Below, one piece after another: positions 60,312 through 64,000 of a stretch of 64,000 nucleotides of DNA. The stretch's first letter is position 1, and the number at the start of each line of letters is the position of its first letter. The position numbers were made by a program, and so were the translations under genes. Below the pieces are notes generated by a model that searched no databases, was not told the origin of the DNA, and saw only the letters and a list, made by a program, of their open reading frames with translations. This stretch comes from JAHDHW01 sp965277415 (lineage in GTDB: Bacteria; Bacteroidota; Bacteroidia; Chitinophagales; Saprospiraceae): positions 1 through 64,000 of the forward strand of contig CBDICS010000043.1 of NCBI GenBank assembly GCA_965277415.1, written 5' to 3'.

Positions 60312-61064
60312 ATGAAATTAACATTAAAAGTCTGGAGACAAGAAAATGCAAATGACAAGGGACGGTTTGAAACACATCAGGTCGTAGCAAGTGAACATAT
60401 GTCTTTTCTGGAAATGTTAGATGTGCTCAATGAGACGCTCATTAATGAAAAGAAAACACCTGTTGCCTTTGAGCATGATTGTAGGGAAGGAATTTGTGGT
60501 ACTTGTAATTTGGTGATCAATGGTCGTCCACATGGTCCACAAAAGGGAACGACTGTTTGTCAATTACATATGCGAGCCTTTAAAGAAGGCGATATAATTG
60601 TTATTGAACCGTGGAGGGCTTCTGCTTTTCCTGTAATTAAAGACCTTGTGGTAGATCGAAGTTCTTTTGATCGAATTATACAGGCTGGTGGTTATATTTC
60701 CGTCAATACAGGACAAGCTCAAGATGCAAATGCCACGCCTATCGAAAAAGACCTTTCTTCTCAAGCTTTTGATGCGGCTACCTGTATCGGCTGTGGTGCT
60801 TGTGTAGCAGCTTGCCCTAATGGCTCAGCGATGTTATTTACCTCTGCGAAAGTTGCTCATCTCGGCTTATTGCCTCAAGGGAAAGTAGAGTCTCAAAAAA
60901 GAGTACAAGGTATGGTCAAGCAAATGGATGAAGAAGGTTTTGGAATGTGTTCAAATACTGGTGCTTGTGAAGCGGAATGTCCAAAAGAAATATCTATTGC
61001 TAATATCGCAATGCTAAATCGTGAATATATGGCTTCCGTATTGGGGTCAGAAACTTCAGTATAA
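60312..61064 (+). CDS. sdhB: succinate dehydrogenase iron-sulfur subunit
   Basis: A 250-aa electron-transfer subunit. The [2Fe-2S] ligands are in HDCREGICGTCNL (C57, C62, C65) and C83; the C-terminal ferredoxin domain has CIGCGACVAACPNGSAM for the [4Fe-4S] cluster and CSNTGACEAECPKEI for the [3Fe-4S] cluster. It relays electrons from SdhA's FAD to quinone at SdhC. The gene ends the sdhCAB operon and is followed by a strong hairpin terminator at 61084-61120. Confidence 0.97.
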   Translation: MKLTLKVWRQENANDKGRFETHQVVASEHMSFLEMLDVLNETLINEKKTPVAFEHDCREGICGTCNLVINGRPHGPQKGTTVCQLHMRAFKEGDIIVIEPWRASAFPVIKDLVVDRSSFDRIIQAGGYISVNTGQAQDANATPIEKDLSSQAFDAATCIGCGACVAACPNGSAMLFTSAKVAHLGLLPQGKVESQKRVQGMVKQMDEEGFGMCSNTGACEAECPKEISIANIAMLNREYMASVLGSETSV

Positions 61065-61083
61065 ATTAATATGTCTAGTTCAA

Positions 61084-61120
61084 TAAAAAAGGCGTAGGGC
61101 ATAAGCTCTATGCCTTTTTT
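61084..61120 (+). terminator. intrinsic terminator of sdhCAB
   Basis: AAAAAAGGCGTAGGGC, loop ATAA and GCTCTATGCCTTTTTT form a stem of about 16 pairs with two mismatches ending in T6. Confidence 0.9.
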
Positions 61121-61173
61121 ATTAGGCAAAATCAAAAATTTTATTATCTTCATAAAAACGAAATACTCACATA

Positions 61174-62475
61174 ATGAAAAACAAATTACTTTATCTTTCG
61201 CTTCTTTTGATAATTTCTGTTTCTAGTCTTTTTGGCCAAACTAAACAAAAAGCAAATACGCTAATTGATCAAATTGAATCTAAAATGATCGAATGGAGAA
61301 GAGATATCCACCAAAACCCCGAACTTTCTAATAGAGAATTTAATACTGCAAAAAAAATAGCAGCTCACCTTAAAGCACTTGGTATTGAGGTAACCAGCGG
61401 TGTAGCACATACTGGGGTCAAAGGTGTGCTTCGTGGAGGGAAACCAGGTCCTGTAGTCGGTTTACGAGCAGATATGGATGCTCTTCCTGTTGTAGAGCGG
61501 GTTGATGTTCCTTTTGCTTCAAAAGTCAAATCAACTTATTTAGGCAATGAAGTTGGCGTCATGCATGCTTGCGGTCATGATACACATGTCGCAATTTTGA
61601 TGGCAACTGCCGAAGTTTTATCAAAAGTAAAAGATGAATTAAAAGGCACCATTGTATTCATCTTCCAACCTGCTGAAGAAGGTGCCCCTCCAGGTGAAGA
61701 AGGCGGTGCTAAATTGATGATCAAAGAAGGGATCATGGATAATCCTAAAATTGATGTCGTCTTTGGTTTACATATCAGCTCTGGCCTTGAAGTAGGAAAA
61801 ATCCGGTACAAATCTGGTGGGACTATGGCTGCTGCGGACCGATTCACGATCAAAGTCAAAGGAAAACAAACACATGGCTCTCGACCTTGGCAAGGAGTAG
61901 ATCCGATTACTGTTTCTGCACAAATCATTATGGGGCTTCAAACCATTATCAGTCGACAAACTGAATTGACTAATGAAGCGGCCGTTATTACCGTCGGTAA
62001 AATTTCTGGCGGAGTCAGAAATAATATTATTCCAGAAGAATGTGAGATGATAGGTACGATCAGAACCCTAGATACAGAAATGCAAAAAATTATTCATGAA
62101 AAGATTCGAAAAACAGCCACTAATATTGCAGAAGCAAGTGATGCCATCGCTGAAGTAGATATCAAAATTGGTTACCCAGTCACCTATAATAATCCAGAAT
62201 TAACCAGAAAAATGTTACCTAGCCTATTTAATACAGCAGGAGAAGACAATGTCATTGTTTCTAAAGCGATCACAGGGGCAGAAGACTTTTCTTTTTATGC
62301 TATGAAAGTGCCAGGATTGTTTTTCTTTCTTGGAGGAATGCCTAAAGGCCAGTCTCCTCTAGATGCAGCCCCGCATCATACACCCGATTTTTATATTGAT
62401 GAAAGTGGTTTATTATTGGGCATCAAATCATTGACAAACTTAGCATTAGACTATATGGAGGCGAATCAGAAGTAG
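61174..62475 (+). CDS. exported M20-family amidohydrolase/carboxypeptidase
   Basis: A 433-aa protein with a signal peptide (MKNKLLYLSLLLIISVSSLF, cleavage near FGQ) followed by the M20D amidohydrolase domain: WRRDIHQNPELSNREFNTA, GLRADMDALPVVERVDVPFA, MHACGHDTHVAILMA, FIFQPAEEGAPPGEEGG, SGGVRNNIIPEECEMIGTIR and ITGAEDFSFYAMKVPG carry the metal- and substrate-binding residues of IAA-amino-acid hydrolase/hippuricase relatives. It cleaves N-acyl amino acids or peptides, probably in the periplasm. It is separate from sdhCAB because of the terminator before it, and converges with the last gene. Confidence 0.92.
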   Translation: MKNKLLYLSLLLIISVSSLFGQTKQKANTLIDQIESKMIEWRRDIHQNPELSNREFNTAKKIAAHLKALGIEVTSGVAHTGVKGVLRGGKPGPVVGLRADMDALPVVERVDVPFASKVKSTYLGNEVGVMHACGHDTHVAILMATAEVLSKVKDELKGTIVFIFQPAEEGAPPGEEGGAKLMIKEGIMDNPKIDVVFGLHISSGLEVGKIRYKSGGTMAAADRFTIKVKGKQTHGSRPWQGVDPITVSAQIIMGLQTIISRQTELTNEAAVITVGKISGGVRNNIIPEECEMIGTIRTLDTEMQKIIHEKIRKTATNIAEASDAIAEVDIKIGYPVTYNNPELTRKMLPSLFNTAGEDNVIVSKAITGAEDFSFYAMKVPGLFFFLGGMPKGQSPLDAAPHHTPDFYIDESGLLLGIKSLTNLALDYMEANQK

Positions 62476-62500
62476 GAAGACTATTTAGTTTTTGTTGATA

Positions 62501-62570
62501 TAGATTATGTGGTTATGTAGATTATATGTTTACCTCTAAAGGTCATATAAATACATAACCGCATAATCTA
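62501..62570. terminator. 70-nt hairpin between convergent genes
   Basis: TAGATTATGTGGTTATGTA (62501-62519) pairs with TACATAACCGCATAATCTA (62552-62570) at all but one G-T position, and inside TTATATG/CATATAA and ACCT/AGGT continue the stem. It lies between the M20 gene and the convergent helical protein gene; no T-run is present, so it may be a bidirectional transcription stop or an RNA-stabilising element. Confidence 0.5.
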
Positions 62571-62591
62571 CCTTTAATTAGAGACTCGAAA

Positions 62592-63995
62592 TCAATTCAA
62601 TTGTTTTAAAAGCCAAGGTTTCTCTGTAACCGCCTGCGTAGATTCAATTTCTTTTATAAGGTTCAACTTTTTATTCTTATCGCTGAGATTAGTTCGCAGC
62701 ATTTTTTTGACGAAATAGATCAAGCTTGCATAATTATCTTTATGATAACCAATGTTTTTCTGACGACTTAAATAGATATTAAAACTATCTAATAACGATT
62801 CGAGTGCATCGTAATAGCCTCTCTCGTAATAAATTCGAAGCAACATTCGCCTTGAATCAAGATTATTGAAAACATCTTTAAAGCTTACCTTTTGCAGAAG
62901 TTCCATTGCATTTTCATAATCTGGTTTTTGAAAGTAAAAAGAAGCAAGAATATAATTAAAAGTATTTTCTCTTTCAGATGCAGGAAGATATGATTTATGA
63001 GATTGTAGAAAATTTTCTACCCAATCAAATTCCTTAAGTGCCAATCCTAACCTTGACGCATTGGTGAATGTAAATTTAGAAAGCACCCCATTTTCTAATA
63101 ACACTTTATTTAACAAACCAGATTTATACAATTCAAAACATTCCCATCTATATTTAGTTTTTCCTTTGTTTACTCTTTTAATACAGCAATTGATCGCCAA
63201 TAAATAAATTGCCCGACTTTCTATTGGTGGGAAATCTGACCAATGTTTTTCGATTAAGTATTTTAATTGATTAAAATACTTATCCTCATCCAAATCATTC
63301 AAGGCTTTATAAATATTGAAATAAATATCTATTGCTGGCATACCTGAATAATCTGTCTTTTCTACATGATCTAAAATTTCATTTAAAAAGTTCAATGTAT
63401 AATTCTTCTGCATAATTGCTTGAACAGATAATACACCACAACTCTGTTTCAGGATTTCGGAAATATAAAAAAAGGTTAATTCATCAATAGACTTTTGAAG
63501 TAAAGGATCCTTAGTACGTACTTTTTGGGTAGGGTAAGCCTCTACTCGTTCAATGTGGAGCAAATAATTATTAAAATGAAAATGTGCATTCCGATGAATT
63601 TGTTTATCCTGTGATTCAAGTGCAGCCCCTATTTCTTTTTCAAATAATTTATCGACCCCTCGCTGCCTTAAAGATCTACATAATAATACCTGAGCATACG
63701 TTTTGTCTTTTGATAATTCTTGTTGAATAAGAAATTCCTTCATCGTCTTTAGTAAAAAAGACATTGCATATCTTATTTGGCTATCATCATAATCCAAACC
63801 AGGAAAAAGATGCTTCCAAGCTAGTTTTTTTTCAAGAATATCAATAGAAAAATCTTTAGCCTTCACTAAATAATCAAATAGTCGAATGACTTCTACCCGA
63901 CGATTAAAATAAGGCGAATTGACAAATTGAGTAAATTCTTTGATTTCTTTGTTAGAAAGACTATTAAAAACATCAATTAATCTACTATTTTTCAT
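62592..63995 (-). CDS. large alpha-helical protein of unknown function
   Basis: A 467-aa protein. The start ATG is at 63995, five bases from the right edge, so the promoter is outside. The N-terminal SLSNKEIKEFTQFVNSPYFN, with RRVEVIRLFDYLVK, is a recurrent opening in Bacteroidota proteins of this size. The rest is helix-rich with TPR-like pairs such as NYILASFYFQKPDYENAMEL, LLRIYYERGYYDALESLLDS and SLIYFVKKMLRTNLS. There is no signal peptide or TM segment. It may be a scaffold. Function is unknown. It converges with the M20 gene, separated by a 70-nt hairpin. Confidence 0.65.
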   Translation of the reverse strand: MKNSRLIDVFNSLSNKEIKEFTQFVNSPYFNRRVEVIRLFDYLVKAKDFSIDILEKKLAWKHLFPGLDYDDSQIRYAMSFLLKTMKEFLIQQELSKDKTYAQVLLCRSLRQRGVDKLFEKEIGAALESQDKQIHRNAHFHFNNYLLHIERVEAYPTQKVRTKDPLLQKSIDELTFFYISEILKQSCGVLSVQAIMQKNYTLNFLNEILDHVEKTDYSGMPAIDIYFNIYKALNDLDEDKYFNQLKYLIEKHWSDFPPIESRAIYLLAINCCIKRVNKGKTKYRWECFELYKSGLLNKVLLENGVLSKFTFTNASRLGLALKEFDWVENFLQSHKSYLPASERENTFNYILASFYFQKPDYENAMELLQKVSFKDVFNNLDSRRMLLRIYYERGYYDALESLLDSFNIYLSRQKNIGYHKDNYASLIYFVKKMLRTNLSDKNKKLNLIKEIESTQAVTEKPWLLKQLN

Positions 63996-64000
63996 TATAT

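Overview
The window is a chromosomal segment of a low-GC member of the Bacteroidota, most likely the Saprospirales/Lewinella side of the phylum. The reasons are: secreted proteins with SprB-type repeats that end in type A or type B type IX secretion (T9SS) sorting domains; a DUF1800/DUF1501 pair; DUF4270, DUF4290 and DUF6913 genes; promoters of the TTG-N20-TAnnTTTG type; and a three-gene Bacteroidota-type succinate dehydrogenase. The phylum is firm; the order is inference.

Layout. 1-5.4 kb is accessory DNA, the right end of an integrated conjugative or mobilisable element beside a tRNA-Asp gene. It holds a VirD4-type coupling protein (cut by the window edge and frameshifted), a small HTH protein, two unrecognised proteins, an ankyrin membrane protein, and a divergent 498-aa protein preceded by three 11-bp direct repeats. 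5.4-9.2 kb is core: tRNA-Asp, accA, DUF6913, dapA, and a sulfotransferase. 9.2-12.4 kb is a minus-strand cluster (zinc ribbon, MotB/ExbD-like anchor, MotA/TolQ/ExbB channel, GldM C-domain protein) that looks like an ion-driven motor distinct from canonical GldLM. 12.5-19.7 kb holds a beta-barrel protein, DUF1800/DUF1501, an EamA transporter and a TPR protein fused to a PRMT7-like methyltransferase. 19.8-24.1 kb is repeat-rich: a 572-bp tandem array whose first two copies carry a 120-bp MITE-like insertion while the third shows the empty site, plus nested-hairpin repeats and a tiny HTH gene.

24.1-35.9 kb is a secretion island: an HExxH protein, two small related secreted proteins, a 1620-aa SprB-repeat protein (type A tail), a 986-aa protein (type B tail) and a HEAT-like protein. 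36.1-38.4 kb has a TfoX-like protein, tRNA-Met and an ABC-2 permease. 38.4-45.2 kb is a minus-strand housekeeping run (TPR, zinc ribbon/coiled coil, Nif3, rfaE2, a frameshifted flippase, panD, panC). 45.4-53.6 kb runs on the plus strand (GT5-like protein, DUF4270 lipoprotein, glmS, DUF4290, murA, sulfatase). 53.6-64 kb has DinB, RNase R, sdhCAB, an M20 amidohydrolase and a large helical protein.

Together the core genes cover fatty-acid initiation (accA), lysine/peptidoglycan precursors (dapA, glmS, murA), pantothenate (panC, panD), LPS heptose (rfaE2), the TCA/respiratory chain (sdhCAB) and RNA decay (rnr). The most distinctive material is the motor-like cluster, the bacterial PRMT7-like enzyme, and at least four families of short non-coding repeats. 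Two genes are broken by single-base shifts at A/T homopolymers, so sequencing or assembly error must be considered for both.
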